DNA of 64,000 bases, taken from contig NZ_CP126889.1 of NCBI RefSeq assembly GCF_030246845.1, forward strand, positions 5,203,001 to 5,267,000. The letters run 5' to 3'. Shown in pieces: positions 16,579 through 26,529 of the stretch. Source of the DNA: Enhydrobacter sp. Its GTDB lineage: Bacteria; Pseudomonadota; Alphaproteobacteria; Reyranellales; Reyranellaceae. How positions within the stretch are numbered: position 1 is the stretch's first letter; every line of letters begins with the position of its first letter. Under the pieces are notes generated by a model. The model was not told where the DNA came from. It ran no database searches and saw only the letters and a list, made by a program, of their open reading frames with translations. The translations under genes were made by a program, and so were the position numbers.

Positions 16579-17253
16579 ATGCCTGACGTGATGTTTACCG
16601 GCCCGGAAGGTCGCCTCGAGGGCCGCTATCATCAGAGCAAGGAGGAGCATGCGCCGATCGCGCTGATCCTCCATCCTCATCCCCAATATGGCGGCACGAT
16701 GAACCACAAGGTGGTCTTCTCGCTGTTCCACGTGTTCGTGAATCGTGGCTTCTCGGTCCTGCGCTTCAACACGCGCGGCGTGGGGCGCAGCCAGGGCCGC
16801 TTCGACAACGGCATGGGCGAGCTGAGCGACGCCGCGGCGGCGCTGGACTGGCTGCAGACGATGAACGCCGACGCCAAGTCCTGCTGGATCGCCGGCTATT
16901 CGTTCGGGGCGTGGATCGGCATGCAGCTCCTGATGCGCCGGCCGGAGATCGACTGCTTCATATCGGTCGCGCCGCCGGCCAATTCCTACGATTTCAGCTT
17001 CCTCGCCCCCTGCCCGTCCTCGGGCCTGATCGTGGGCGCCGAAAGGGACGAGGTGGTGCCTGTGGCCGACATCCAGAAGCTGGTGGCGCGGCTGTCGCTG
17101 CAAAAGGGCATCACGGTGGAATCGCGCACCATCAAGGGCGCCAACCACTTCTTCCACGACTCGCTCGACAAGCTCGCGGTCGAGGTCGACAAGTATGTCG
17201 CCCGGTGCCTGATCAACCCGCCCGGCCGGGCAACATCGAACAAGGAACCGTAG
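16579..17253 (+). CDS. Alpha/beta hydrolase (DUF-type, dienelactone-hydrolase clan)
   Basis: Cytosolic serine hydrolase fold of 224 residues. The nucleophile elbow is GYSFGA near residue 112, the probable acid is in GAERDEVVP near residue 157, and the catalytic histidine is in GANHFFHD near residue 193. LHPHPQYGGTMNHK in the N-terminal part is typical of a conserved proteobacterial hydrolase family of unknown substrate. It is divergent from iscR and convergent with anmK (11 bases between stops). No signal peptide is seen. Confidence 0.9.
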   Translation: MPDVMFTGPEGRLEGRYHQSKEEHAPIALILHPHPQYGGTMNHKVVFSLFHVFVNRGFSVLRFNTRGVGRSQGRFDNGMGELSDAAAALDWLQTMNADAKSCWIAGYSFGAWIGMQLLMRRPEIDCFISVAPPANSYDFSFLAPCPSSGLIVGAERDEVVPVADIQKLVARLSLQKGITVESRTIKGANHFFHDSLDKLAVEVDKYVARCLINPPGRATSNKEP

Positions 17254-17264
17254 CCGGCGACAAG

Positions 17265-18347
17265 CTACGGCAGGTGCAGGCGGCCGCCCGTCTGCGGCTT
17301 CGCCACCCCGGTCGTCGTCGGAAAGGTGAGCGGCAGGCCGCGCAGCGAGCGCACGGCCAGGAAGCCGAAGGCCTGCGCCTCGATCGCATCGCCATCCCAG
17401 CCCAGCGAGTCGGCGGCAAGGACCCGGCCCTGCGTCTCTTCCGCGATCGCCCGCAGCAGCGTCGGATTGCGGGCGCCGCCGCCCGAGATGATCCACTGGG
17501 TGACGGGCTGCGGAAAATGACGGGCTGCGAGCGCGATCCCGCGCGCCGTGCCGCGGGTGAGCGTGGCCGCTCCGTCGGCGACACCGAGCCCATCGGCCCA
17601 CGAGTCGTTGAAGTCGCCGCGATCGAGGGACTTCGGCGGCCTGCGGCTGAAGAAGCGATGCTCGCTGAAACGCTCGAGCCGCGCGCGATCGACCTTGCCT
17701 GCGGCGGCCAGCGCGCCGTCCCGGTCGAAGCGGGCGCCGGCCCGCCGCACGCACCAGTCGTCGATCGGGGCGTTGCCGGGGCCGGTATCGAAAGCGAGCA
17801 GTGTCCCGTCGGCCCCCACCCAGGTGACGTTGGCGACGCCGCCGACATTCACCACGGCCAGCGGCCGGCGAAGGTCGCGCGCGAGGGCGGCATGGTAGAC
17901 GGGCACGAGCGGCGCCCCCTGCCCGCCCGCGGCCACATCCGCCTGGCGCAGATCATTCACCACTTTCACGCCCAGCGCCTTCGCCAGCGCCGCGCCATCG
18001 CCTATTTGCCAGGTGAACTGCTTCTCGGGCCGGTGCGTGATCGTCTGCCCGTGAAATCCCACGACCCCGAGCGACGGGAGCGCGATGCGGTGCGTTTCCG
18101 CGGCACGCCGCACCGCCTCGATATGGGCGTCGGTGACCGCCCGTTCGGCCGCGCGCGTCGCGTCGTTGGCGGTCTCCATGCCGAACGCCGCCCGGATGAG
18201 CCGCCGGGTCTCGTCCGGATAGGCAATAGTGGCGCTGGGGCCGACCGAGGCGATCTGCTCGCCGTCGGTCTCGATCACAGCCACGTCGATACCATCGACC
18301 GACGTTCCGCTCATGAGGCCGAGGGCGCGCAACACAGGCGCAGACAT
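17265..18347 (-). CDS. anmK: Anhydro-N-acetylmuramic acid kinase
   Basis: Phosphorylates 1,6-anhydro-MurNAc and opens the anhydro ring during recycling of cell-wall muropeptides. The start ATG 18347 gives MSAPVLRALGLMSGTSVDGI, the family N-terminal signature with its catalytic Asp, and a 360-residue protein of normal length. A further in-frame start at 18455 lies inside the tyrS promoter region and is rejected. FDTGPGNAPIDDW and the C-terminal ISGGGARNPTLL are also family blocks. It is divergent from tyrS, a pairing common in alphaproteobacteria. Confidence 0.96.
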   Translation of the reverse strand: MSAPVLRALGLMSGTSVDGIDVAVIETDGEQIASVGPSATIAYPDETRRLIRAAFGMETANDATRAAERAVTDAHIEAVRRAAETHRIALPSLGVVGFHGQTITHRPEKQFTWQIGDGAALAKALGVKVVNDLRQADVAAGGQGAPLVPVYHAALARDLRRPLAVVNVGGVANVTWVGADGTLLAFDTGPGNAPIDDWCVRRAGARFDRDGALAAAGKVDRARLERFSEHRFFSRRPPKSLDRGDFNDSWADGLGVADGAATLTRGTARGIALAARHFPQPVTQWIISGGGARNPTLLRAIAEETQGRVLAADSLGWDGDAIEAQAFGFLAVRSLRGLPLTFPTTTGVAKPQTGGRLHLP

Positions 18348-18426
18348 CCGGTATGCGTTCCGTTGAGGGACTGGCCGGCCCGTGTTACACCGCCCGCCCT
18401 TCACGGACAAATCGCCGGGCGGAGAG

Positions 18427-19683
18427 ATGGTGGCGGGCTTCAAGTCGGATTTCATGCGGATCGTGCACGAGCGCGGGATGGTGCATCAGTGCAGCGACGC
18501 CGCCCGCCTGGACGAGCTTCTCGCGAGCGGCATCCGCACCGCCTATATCGGCTTCGACTGCACCGCGGACTCGCTGCATGTCGGCCACCTGCTGCAGATC
18601 ATGCTGCTGCGCTGGTGGCAGAAATGCGGGCACAAGCCGATCGCATTGATGGGCGGCGGCACGACCAAGGTCGGCGACCCGTCGGGCCGCGACGAGACGC
18701 GCCAGCTTCTCACGGTCGAGCAGATCGACGCCAACATGGCGAGCATCCGCAGGAGCTTCGCGAACTACCTCGCCTTCGGCGACGGCCCGACCGACGCGCT
18801 GATGGCCAACAACGCCGACTGGCTCGACACGCTGCTCTACATCCCGCTGCTGCGCGACGTCGGCCGGCATTTCTCGGTCAATCGCATGCTCACCATGGAC
18901 TCGGTGAAGCTGCGGCTGGAGCGCGACCAGCCGCTCTCCTTCCTCGAGTTCAACTACATGATCCTGCAGTCCTACGATTTCGTGGAGCTGTTCAGGCGCC
19001 ACAACTGCATCCTGCAGATGGGCGGCTCCGACCAGTGGGGCAACATCGTCATGGGCGCCGATCTCGGCCGCCGCATGGCCAACGCCGAGCTGTTCGCGCT
19101 CACATCGCCGCTGCTCGCGACGGCCTCCGGTGCCAAGATGGGCAAGACCGCGGCGGGGGCGGTCTGGCTCAATCCCGACCGGCTGAACCCGTACGACTTC
19201 TGGCAATACTGGCGCAACAGCGAGGATGCCGACGTCGGCCGCTTCCTCAGGCTGTTCACCGAGTTGCCGCTCGGCGAGGTCGCGCGCCTGGAGGCGCTCG
19301 GGGGCCAGGAGATCAACGAGGCCAAGAAGATCCTGGCGACCGAGGTCACGCGGCTGGCGCACGGCACCGCCGCGGCCGAGCAGGCGGCCGAGACGGCGCG
19401 GCGCACCTTCGAGGAAGGCGTCAGGGCCGACACGCTGCCGACCGTCGATGTCGCGCGCGCCCGGCTCGCCGCCGGCATCGCAGCCTTCGAGCTCCTGCAC
19501 GAGGCGGGGCTGGCGGAGAGCCGCAACGCGGCGCGCAAGCTCATCAAGGGCGGCGGCGCGCGGTTGAACGACGCGCCCATCGCGTCGGACATTGCGCTGA
19601 TCGGGGAAAGCGATCTCGACGGGGCCGGCACGCTGAAGCTATCCGCCGGCCGCAAGCGGCACGTGCTGGTGCGCGCCGGCTAA
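18427..19683 (+). CDS. tyrS: Tyrosyl-tRNA synthetase
   Basis: Class I synthetase of 418 residues that charges tRNA-Tyr. The HIGH-type motif is HVGHL, the tyrosine site includes YIGFDCTADSLH, the KMSKS-type loop is AKMGKTAAGAVWL, and a C-terminal S4 RNA-binding domain (ARKLIKGGGARLND) closes the protein. I chose ATG 18427. GTG 18430 has better spacing to GGAGAG, and GTG 18382 would give 433 residues. The stop overlaps the convergent AsmA/YhdP-like gene by 4 bases. Confidence 0.96.
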   Translation: MVAGFKSDFMRIVHERGMVHQCSDAARLDELLASGIRTAYIGFDCTADSLHVGHLLQIMLLRWWQKCGHKPIALMGGGTTKVGDPSGRDETRQLLTVEQIDANMASIRRSFANYLAFGDGPTDALMANNADWLDTLLYIPLLRDVGRHFSVNRMLTMDSVKLRLERDQPLSFLEFNYMILQSYDFVELFRRHNCILQMGGSDQWGNIVMGADLGRRMANAELFALTSPLLATASGAKMGKTAAGAVWLNPDRLNPYDFWQYWRNSEDADVGRFLRLFTELPLGEVARLEALGGQEINEAKKILATEVTRLAHGTAAAEQAAETARRTFEEGVRADTLPTVDVARARLAAGIAAFELLHEAGLAESRNAARKLIKGGGARLNDAPIASDIALIGESDLDGAGTLKLSAGRKRHVLVRAG

Positions 19684-22600
19684 GGCGCGGGCTTCGCGGG
19701 CGTGGTCAACGACGGCGTGTCGTCACGGCGAATGAACAGCTCGCGCAAGGCGCCCGGCGTGATCGCCGACATCATGTTGATGTCCGACTTGAGATCGTCG
19801 AACGGACCTTCGAGGCGATAGGCGATGGCGAACAGGCCGGCGTCCTTGCCGCCGGTGAGCAGCGGCCCAAGCAGCGGCACGTTCGACAAGAGGTTGTTGA
19901 GCGCGAAGGCGGGCACGACGACGCCGCGCAGCCGCGCCGTGTCGGCGGCAAGATCGAGCCAGCCGGCCGTCGTGAGGCCAATCGACCTGCCGCTGGTGCG
20001 CCCTCCCTTGATCTCGACGCGATCGCCGGTCTTGACGATCTGCGCTTCCAGCCCGTCGAACTGCTGCAGCGCGTTGCCGGCGCGGCTCAAGCCGTCGATC
20101 GTCGAATTGAGCGTATCGACGCCGTTGCGCGGCGTCGTCTTGTGCAGCCGATAGGGGCCGAGCGTCAATGTGCCGGTGAGCGGCGCGCCGGCAGAGCCGT
20201 CGTCGAAGCGGCCGCCGAAATCGAGGGCCCCGCCGGCAAGGCCGTCGAGCCAGCCGGCCTCGTGCAGGAGCTGGCCGAAGTCTGCCACATGAAGCGCGAC
20301 CGTTCGCGCGGCGGCCGCGGGCCGGACCTGAAAGGTCGTGCCGCGTCCGGCGCCGAGCCGCAAGTCGGCTGAGACGATGCGATCTCCCGCCATCTCGAAC
20401 CGGCCCGCGAGCGCTCCCAGGGAACCGCGCTGCACCAGCACCTGGTCGAGGCCGACCGTCACGCGCGTGCTGGATTGCGCCTTCTGCGCCGCGCCGCCGG
20501 GCGCCTTGGCGCTCTCGTCACGTGTCTTCAGCGCCTGCCGCACCCGCCCCAGCTCGATCGACCGTCCGCGCAGGTCGATGTCGACGCCGCCGACGCGGCG
20601 GCGCCAGTCCAGGGCGACGTCCGTCCGGCCAAGCGCCAGCTTGCTGAACGTCACCTGCTGGATGGAGTCCTCGCCGTTGAGCCGCACCGCACCCTTGGCC
20701 GCCAGATCCGCCGCGCCGCCATCGAACTCGGCCGAAGCCAGCTTGCCGCCTGCCAGGAATTTCAGGCCGAGATCGACGCGACCGTCGGCCCCCGCCTCCT
20801 TGCTCCAGCCGAGCTGCGGCACCGACGCCTGCGCGCGCTTGAGATCGAAGCGCCCCTGCAGCTCGCTCGTGCCGTTGGCGGCGACCTGATAGGCAAGGCT
20901 CGTGATGCCGATCGGGCCCGTGAGGTAGGGCTCGAGCGAGGGAAATCCGGCCTGGCCGACCAGAGCGGCCGGTATCGTTCCCTTGAGCTCGTAGCGCCGG
21001 CGGAAGGGCACCTTGGAACCGAACCGCTCGCGCCACACGATGTCGACCGGAGACCCGTCGAGCTTGCCGGCCCCGGCGACATCGAGCTGCGAGTTCTCGT
21101 AGAGAACGCGGCCGGTCGCATCGGCGAGATCGACGCTGCCGACGGCGTCCTGCAGCGAGAAGCGCGACAGTTCCGCCTCGGCCCGAATGTCGAGGTCGGC
21201 CACCGTGATGGCGTTCAGCAGCGGAAAGGAGAGCGCGAGATCGACCGACACGTCGCCACCCACGCGCCGCGGATCGTAGAGCACGTCCTTCGGCAGGCCG
21301 AGCTGGCGGCGTGACAGGAGCGCGATGGCGGCCGATGCCGGGCCGGTGATCGGGATGCGCAGCTTCGCCGTCTGCGGCGGCTGCGACTCGAGATCGAGGA
21401 GATCGATCGTCGTCCCGTCGATCGACAGCCCCACTCCCGATCCGTGTGCCACGTCGAAATGGAGCGTGCCGTTCTCGTATCGCGCCGTGCCGGTCACTCC
21501 CTCGATCTCCGGCATATGCGGCATGTAGTGCACCCGCATGCCGCGATAGTCGAGGGACGCCACCATCCGGTCGGCCTCGAGGCGCGAGAGATCGTCGCCC
21601 GGCATGCTGAGACCGAAGTCGGCGGTGACGTCGAGCGTGCCCTTGCTGAGATTGGCGATGGCCCATCGCCGTCCGCCCTCGGCGAATTCCAAAGGCCAGT
21701 AGTCGGCCAGCCTGTCCACCGGGATGCCGCGGACCTCGGCCCGGCCGGAGAAGGTCTGGCCCTGCCCGGTGCGCATGCCGGAGCCGGCCAGCGACAACTC
21801 GGCCGCGCCGAGGCCGATCCGGACATGATCGATCCTGACGGTATGGGAAGCCGCATCGACCGAGGCGGCGGCATCGACGGAGCGGACCTCGTGCGCGACC
21901 GGCAGGATGCCTGGCAAGGTGAGCGTCCCGGCGCCGCCGGTCACCTCGACCGCGATGCTCTGGATGTCGCCGTTGCCGGCCGCCTCGATGCGCATCCGGC
22001 CGGACAAAGGAACGTCGACGCCGCGCAGCAGCGCCGCATCGGGCGAAAGGCTCGCCAGCATCGCCGGCTTGAGGCCGTCGATCTTCGCTTCCAGGGAAAT
22101 CCGGCTGCGATCGCGGCCATACTTGCCGGACAGCGCCACCTCGACCGGGCCGCTGCCGTTGTCGAAGCGTCCGTCCGCCGCGATGGCGATGCCGCTTTCG
22201 TCCCGCTTCAGCCGCGCCTGCGCATCGTCGGCCTTCCACACGACGCCGCTCGGCACGTCGCGCAACGCGACACGAGCATGCTGCACGACGACGGTATCGA
22301 GCTGGCCGAGCAGCGTGTCGTGATTGGGTTCGGCCAGAAGCTGCCCGATCAGGAGATCGACGACGCTCGTCTGCGAGGACGAACCCGATTCCGCCAGCAC
22401 GCGCTGCAGCATGCCGCCCTTGCGGTCGATATCGGCATTGAGTGTCGGCCGATCGACGACGATGGAGGTCGGCAGGAACCGCGCCTTGAGCACGCTCTGC
22501 GGCTCGAAGGACAGCGCCACGCTCGGCGCCGTCGCGACCGTCCGCTTGTTCTCGTCGACGACATGCAGGCCGCTGAATACCAGCCGCATCGGCCGCGTCA

Positions 22601-22811
22601 CGCCGCCCCATTCGGCGTGGATGTGATCGGCGGCGACGGCCATCCGGCCGCCCGACGTGGCGATCTCCTGCGAAAGCGGCGAGCGCAGGAAGTCGAGATC
22701 GACCGGCCCGAAGAAGAGGAGCCGCAGGCAAACGCCGAGCACCAGGGCTGCCAGGATCGCCGCGCCGTAGCCAACGATGCGTCCGATTCCGCGATATACT
22801 TTTCCGACCAA
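19680..22811 (-). CDS. AsmA/YhdP-like protein (DUF3971 plus AsmA C-terminal domain)
   Basis: Large inner-membrane-anchored periplasmic protein of 1043 residues. One N-terminal transmembrane segment (about residues 12-34, VGYGAAILAALVLGVCLRL) is followed by long beta-strand-rich repeats. The order is that of YhdP: DUF3971 in the middle, AsmA-like C-terminal domain (GVDTLNSTIDGLSRAGNALQ, ALNNLLSNVPLLGPLLTGG). YhdP-family proteins bridge the envelope and help move phospholipids to the outer membrane. The start is TTG 22811 behind GCGGAAGAG. It is divergent from glnE. Two other AsmA-like genes lie at 31.6 and 52.2 kb. Confidence 0.9.
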   Translation of the reverse strand: MVGKVYRGIGRIVGYGAAILAALVLGVCLRLLFFGPVDLDFLRSPLSQEIATSGGRMAVAADHIHAEWGGVTRPMRLVFSGLHVVDENKRTVATAPSVALSFEPQSVLKARFLPTSIVVDRPTLNADIDRKGGMLQRVLAESGSSSQTSVVDLLIGQLLAEPNHDTLLGQLDTVVVQHARVALRDVPSGVVWKADDAQARLKRDESGIAIAADGRFDNGSGPVEVALSGKYGRDRSRISLEAKIDGLKPAMLASLSPDAALLRGVDVPLSGRMRIEAAGNGDIQSIAVEVTGGAGTLTLPGILPVAHEVRSVDAAASVDAASHTVRIDHVRIGLGAAELSLAGSGMRTGQGQTFSGRAEVRGIPVDRLADYWPLEFAEGGRRWAIANLSKGTLDVTADFGLSMPGDDLSRLEADRMVASLDYRGMRVHYMPHMPEIEGVTGTARYENGTLHFDVAHGSGVGLSIDGTTIDLLDLESQPPQTAKLRIPITGPASAAIALLSRRQLGLPKDVLYDPRRVGGDVSVDLALSFPLLNAITVADLDIRAEAELSRFSLQDAVGSVDLADATGRVLYENSQLDVAGAGKLDGSPVDIVWRERFGSKVPFRRRYELKGTIPAALVGQAGFPSLEPYLTGPIGITSLAYQVAANGTSELQGRFDLKRAQASVPQLGWSKEAGADGRVDLGLKFLAGGKLASAEFDGGAADLAAKGAVRLNGEDSIQQVTFSKLALGRTDVALDWRRRVGGVDIDLRGRSIELGRVRQALKTRDESAKAPGGAAQKAQSSTRVTVGLDQVLVQRGSLGALAGRFEMAGDRIVSADLRLGAGRGTTFQVRPAAAARTVALHVADFGQLLHEAGWLDGLAGGALDFGGRFDDGSAGAPLTGTLTLGPYRLHKTTPRNGVDTLNSTIDGLSRAGNALQQFDGLEAQIVKTGDRVEIKGGRTSGRSIGLTTAGWLDLAADTARLRGVVVPAFALNNLLSNVPLLGPLLTGGKDAGLFAIAYRLEGPFDDLKSDINMMSAITPGALRELFIRRDDTPSLTTPAKPAP

Positions 22812-22902
22812 AGCTCTTCCGCTTCTCTAGCGTTCTTGACGATGACGGCAAGGCCGGGCAAGCGTGCCGGTGTTGTCGACAATCTAGCTGCCGCTCCATC
22901 CG

Positions 22903-25857
22903 ATGTCTTGGCTTTCGACCGCCCGCCTGCCACGCCCGCATCACGCAGATCGACTCGCCGTCGCCTGGATGCGGTGGGACGAGGCGGCCGAAAGACCCGA
23001 AGATGCCGCCGCCGTCGGGCTCCTCGAGGCGCTGTTCGGCAACAGCCCCTATCTCACCGAGACGGCCCTAAAGGACCCGGCCTTCATGGCCGATCTATGG
23101 CGTCACGGACCCGATGCGGCCTGCGCGGCGTTGAACGACGCACTCGCCTCGCTGCGCAGCCGTGCGCGCGACGGCGCCGACCCCGGCGAGGTCGCCCAGG
23201 CCTTGCGGCGCCTGAAGAGGCAGGTGGCGCTCGCGGTGGCGGCTGCCGATATCGCCGGCGTGTGGCCGCTCGAGAGAATCACGGGCACCCTCAGCGCCTT
23301 CGCGGGCGGCGCGCTCGACGCCCTGGTCGATGCGATCCTGCTGCAGCTCGGCCGCAACAGCCAGCTTGCCATCGACGGCGATCCCGATGCCGCCGCCTTC
23401 ACCGCGCTCGGCATGGGCAAGCTGGGCGCCGGCGAGCTCAACTACTCGAGCGACATCGACCTGATCCTGCTGTACGACCGCGAGGCGCCGGCGCTCGCCG
23501 GCGACGAGCACGTGCCGCAGCAGTTCGTGCGCGCCGCCCGGCTCCTCGTGCAGCTCCTGTCGGAGACCTCCGCCGACGGCTACATCTTCCGCACCGACCT
23601 GCGGCTCAGGCCCGATCCCGGCTCGACGCCGCTCGCGATGTCGGTCCAGGCCGCCGAGCTCTACTACGAAAGCGTCGGCCAGAACTGGGAGCGCGCGGCG
23701 ATGATCAAGGCGCATCCCGTCGCCGGCAACCGGACGGTCGGCGAGGCGTTCCTGGCCGAGCTGCGGCCCTATATCTGGCGCCGTCATCTCGACTTCGCGG
23801 CGATCCACGATATCCATTCGATCAAGCGGCAGATCGACGCCCATCGCGGCGGCGGCACGGTGGGCGTCCCCGGCCACAACGTGAAGCTCGGCCGGGGCGG
23901 CATTCGCGAGATCGAGTTCTTCGCCCAGACCCAGCAGCTCATCTTCGGCGGCCGCAATCCGGCGCTGCGCCTGCGCGGCACCTGCGACACGCTGAGGGCG
24001 CTTGCCATGGCGGGCCACATCACTTCGACGGTGGCCGACGAACTGACCGAAGCCTATCGCTTCCTGCGCCGGGTCGAGCATCGGCTGCAGATGGTCGATG
24101 ACCGACAGACCCACAGTCTGCCGGCCGACGAGGCCGGGCTGTCGGCGATCGCCACGTTTCTGGGCTATGCAGATCGCGCGGCTTTCGAGCGCGAGCTCCT
24201 GGCGCGGCTGCGCTCGGTGGAAAGCCACTATGCGCGGCTCTTCGAGGAAGCGCCGAGTCTGGCCGGTCCCGGCGGCAATCTCGTCTTCACCGGCATCGAG
24301 GACGATCCGGGCACGCTGGACACGCTGCGCGCCCTCGGCTTTCGCGACCCGTCGGCTGCCGCCGGCATCGTGCGGCGCTGGCACCATGGCCGCTATCGCG
24401 CCACCCGCTCGGCGCGGGCGCGCGAGTTGCTCACCGAGCTGATGCCGGCGCTGCTCGAGGCGCTGGGCACCAGCGCGGCGCCGGACCAGGCTCTGCTCAA
24501 CCTCGACTTCTTCCTCGCCAACCTGCCGGCGGGGGTGCAGCTCTTCTCGCTCTTCAAGTCGAACCCGGCGCTGCTCGAGCTGGTGGCGACGATCATGGGC
24601 AGCGCGCCCGGCCTTGCCGCCCATCTGGCGCGCCGCACCCTCCTCCTCGATTCGGTCCTCTCCGGCAGCTTCTACACGCCGCTGCCGCCGGCGCCGGTCA
24701 TGACCGCGGAACTTACCGCCGCGCTCACGGCCGTCGAGACCGAGCAGGACATCCTCGATGTCGCGCGGCGCTGGGCCAACGACCGACGCTTCCAGGTCGG
24801 CGTGCAGCAGCTCAAGCGCATCGTGCGTCCGGCGCAGGCCGGCGTCGCCTATTCCGACATCGCCGAGGCCACCATTTCCGCGCTCTGCGATCGCGTCGAG
24901 CGGAGCTTCGCCGAGGTCCATGGCGGCTTTCGCGGCCGGCGCCTGGCCGTTCTCGGCCTCGGCAAGCTCGGCAGCCGCGAGATGTCGGCCACCTCGGATC
25001 TCGACCTGATCTTCGTCTACGACGTCCCCGCCGATCTCGAGGCATCGGATGGCGTCCAGCCGCTGCCGCCCATCCAGTACTACACGCGCCTCAGCGCCAG
25101 GATCGTGACCGCGCTCACGGCGCTCACCAACGAGGGCGCGCTCTACGAGGTCGACATGCGCCTGCGGCCGTCGGGGCACGCGGGCCCGCTCGCCAACTCG
25201 CTCGAAGGCTTCGAGAGCTATCATGCCCAATCGGCGTGGACGTGGGAGCACCTTGCGCTGACGCGGGCGCGCGTGATCCACGGCCCGGCCGCCCTCGCCG
25301 AGCGCCTGGCGGACATCGTTAGGACGACCCTCGGCCGCGAGCGCGATCCCGTCGGCCTGGTGCGGGACGTGGCCGACATGCGCGATCGCATCGCGCAGCA
25401 TGCGCCGCCCAAGACCGCCTGGGACTTCAAGCATCTTCCCGGCGGCCTGTTCGACATCGACTTCGTCGCCCAGTATCTCGCCCTTCGTCACGCCGCGACG
25501 CGACCGGACATTCTCGATCCCCATCCCGCCGAGATGCTGCGACTGGCGGCGCGGGCGGGCTTCCTCGATCATGAGGATGCCGAACGGCTCCGCGCCGTGC
25601 GGCAGCTTCTCTCCGACGTGCAAAGCCTGCTGCGCCTGACGCTCAACGGTGACGAGGCGACCTTCGACGAAGCGAAAGCCCCGGAGGAACAGCGTCGACT
25701 CATCGCCGAGACCGAGGGCGCCGCCGGTCTCGACGAACTCGCCGCGCGCATCGCCGACGAAACCGCGGCGGCGCATGCTATATACCGCCGCCTGATCGAG
25801 GAGCCGGCGCGGTCGGCCGGATGGCTGCCGCGGCGGGAGCGGAGGAACGACACATGA
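22903..25857 (+). CDS. glnE: Bifunctional glutamine synthetase adenylyltransferase/deadenylase
   Basis: Controls glutamine synthetase by adding or removing AMP under PII control. The 984 residues hold two nucleotidyltransferase domains: the N-terminal deadenylase with GMGKLGAGELNYSSDIDL at about residues 170-187 and the C-terminal adenylylase with GLGKLGSREMSATSDLDL near residue 685. The metal-binding DxD pairs are present in both. Length and order match the family. Its TGA overlaps the bcp ATG (ATGA), so the two genes are translationally coupled. The ATG has only a weak ribosome site. Confidence 0.97.
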   Translation: MSWLSTARLPRPHHADRLAVAWMRWDEAAERPEDAAAVGLLEALFGNSPYLTETALKDPAFMADLWRHGPDAACAALNDALASLRSRARDGADPGEVAQALRRLKRQVALAVAAADIAGVWPLERITGTLSAFAGGALDALVDAILLQLGRNSQLAIDGDPDAAAFTALGMGKLGAGELNYSSDIDLILLYDREAPALAGDEHVPQQFVRAARLLVQLLSETSADGYIFRTDLRLRPDPGSTPLAMSVQAAELYYESVGQNWERAAMIKAHPVAGNRTVGEAFLAELRPYIWRRHLDFAAIHDIHSIKRQIDAHRGGGTVGVPGHNVKLGRGGIREIEFFAQTQQLIFGGRNPALRLRGTCDTLRALAMAGHITSTVADELTEAYRFLRRVEHRLQMVDDRQTHSLPADEAGLSAIATFLGYADRAAFERELLARLRSVESHYARLFEEAPSLAGPGGNLVFTGIEDDPGTLDTLRALGFRDPSAAAGIVRRWHHGRYRATRSARARELLTELMPALLEALGTSAAPDQALLNLDFFLANLPAGVQLFSLFKSNPALLELVATIMGSAPGLAAHLARRTLLLDSVLSGSFYTPLPPAPVMTAELTAALTAVETEQDILDVARRWANDRRFQVGVQQLKRIVRPAQAGVAYSDIAEATISALCDRVERSFAEVHGGFRGRRLAVLGLGKLGSREMSATSDLDLIFVYDVPADLEASDGVQPLPPIQYYTRLSARIVTALTALTNEGALYEVDMRLRPSGHAGPLANSLEGFESYHAQSAWTWEHLALTRARVIHGPAALAERLADIVRTTLGRERDPVGLVRDVADMRDRIAQHAPPKTAWDFKHLPGGLFDIDFVAQYLALRHAATRPDILDPHPAEMLRLAARAGFLDHEDAERLRAVRQLLSDVQSLLRLTLNGDEATFDEAKAPEEQRRLIAETEGAAGLDELAARIADETAAAHAIYRRLIEEPARSAGWLPRRERRNDT

Positions 25858-26330
25858 GTGCCAGCGACGACAGGATGGAGGGGAGGAAGGCCCCCGACTT
25901 CACGGCGCCGACCGATGGCGGCGGCAAGCTCGAGCTTTCCGGATTGCGCGGCAAGCCGGTGGTGCTCTACTTCTATCCGAAGGACGACACGCCGGGCTGC
26001 ACGGCCGAGGCCTGCGGCTTTCGCGACGCCGCGCCGGATTTCAGGAAGCTCAAGGCGCAGGTGGTGGGCGTGAGCAAGGACAGCGTCGCTCGCCACGACA
26101 AGTTCAAGGCGAAGTACGACCTGCCCTTTCCGCTGGTGTCCGACGAGGACGGCAAGATCTGCGAGAAGTACGGCACCTGGATCGAGAAGAGCCTGTACGG
26201 CCGCAAGTACATGGGCATCGATCGCGCGACCTTCCTGATCGACAAGGACGGCGTCGTGCGCAAGGTCTGGCGCAAGGTCAAGGTTGCGGGCCATGTCGAC
26301 GCGGTGCAGGAGGCGCTGCGGGCTCTTTGA
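25854..26330 (+). CDS. bcp: Thioredoxin-dependent thiol peroxidase (Bcp/PrxQ)
   Basis: Peroxiredoxin of 158 residues with Cys49 (peroxidatic, TPGCTAE) and Cys54 (resolving, EACGF), the five-residue spacing of the atypical 2-Cys PrxQ type. YPKDDTPGCT is the family hallmark. The start ATG 25854 overlaps the glnE stop and has GGAGGA 8 bases upstream. An in-frame ATG at 25821 inside glnE is rejected. glnE-bcp is a frequent alphaproteobacterial gene pair, so the linkage is ancestral. Confidence 0.96.
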   Translation: MSASDDRMEGRKAPDFTAPTDGGGKLELSGLRGKPVVLYFYPKDDTPGCTAEACGFRDAAPDFRKLKAQVVGVSKDSVARHDKFKAKYDLPFPLVSDEDGKICEKYGTWIEKSLYGRKYMGIDRATFLIDKDGVVRKVWRKVKVAGHVDAVQEALRAL

Positions 26331-26466
26331 TCGCTGCCGAGTGCGGCTTCGTCACGTGTTCTGCGAGACCAGATCGGGCAAGCCCGCTAAGGTTGTGACC
26401 AATTTGCGGTAGCCTTTGCGGGCTCTTCTAGATCACAGGGCATCTGGCATATGTTCCCCCTGGGTG

Positions 26467-26525
26467 TGTGGAGGGAACTCCAAAGGGGGTATTTGGGGGG
26501 CCTCTCCACAAGATTGTGGAGGGAA
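26467..26525 (+). promoter_or_regulatory. Structured 5' leader with two alternative hairpins at the ribosome site
   Basis: The 11-mer TGTGGAGGGAA occurs twice (26467-26477 and 26515-26525). The second copy holds the ribosome site of the response regulator. Between them CTCCACA (26504-26510) can pair either with the first copy (about 9 bp) or with the second (CTCCAC/GTGGAG, 6-base loop, covering GGAGGG). Only one pairing can form at a time. G-runs at 26462, 26473, 26485 and 26495 add quadruplex potential. Function is inferred. Confidence 0.5.
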
Positions 26526-26529
26526 AATA

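Noticed and set aside
16911..20372. Open frame of over 1150 codons on the + strand through the hydrolase, anmK and tyrS
   Set aside because: It crosses two genes in other frames and one on the other strand. Composition is typical of shadow translation.
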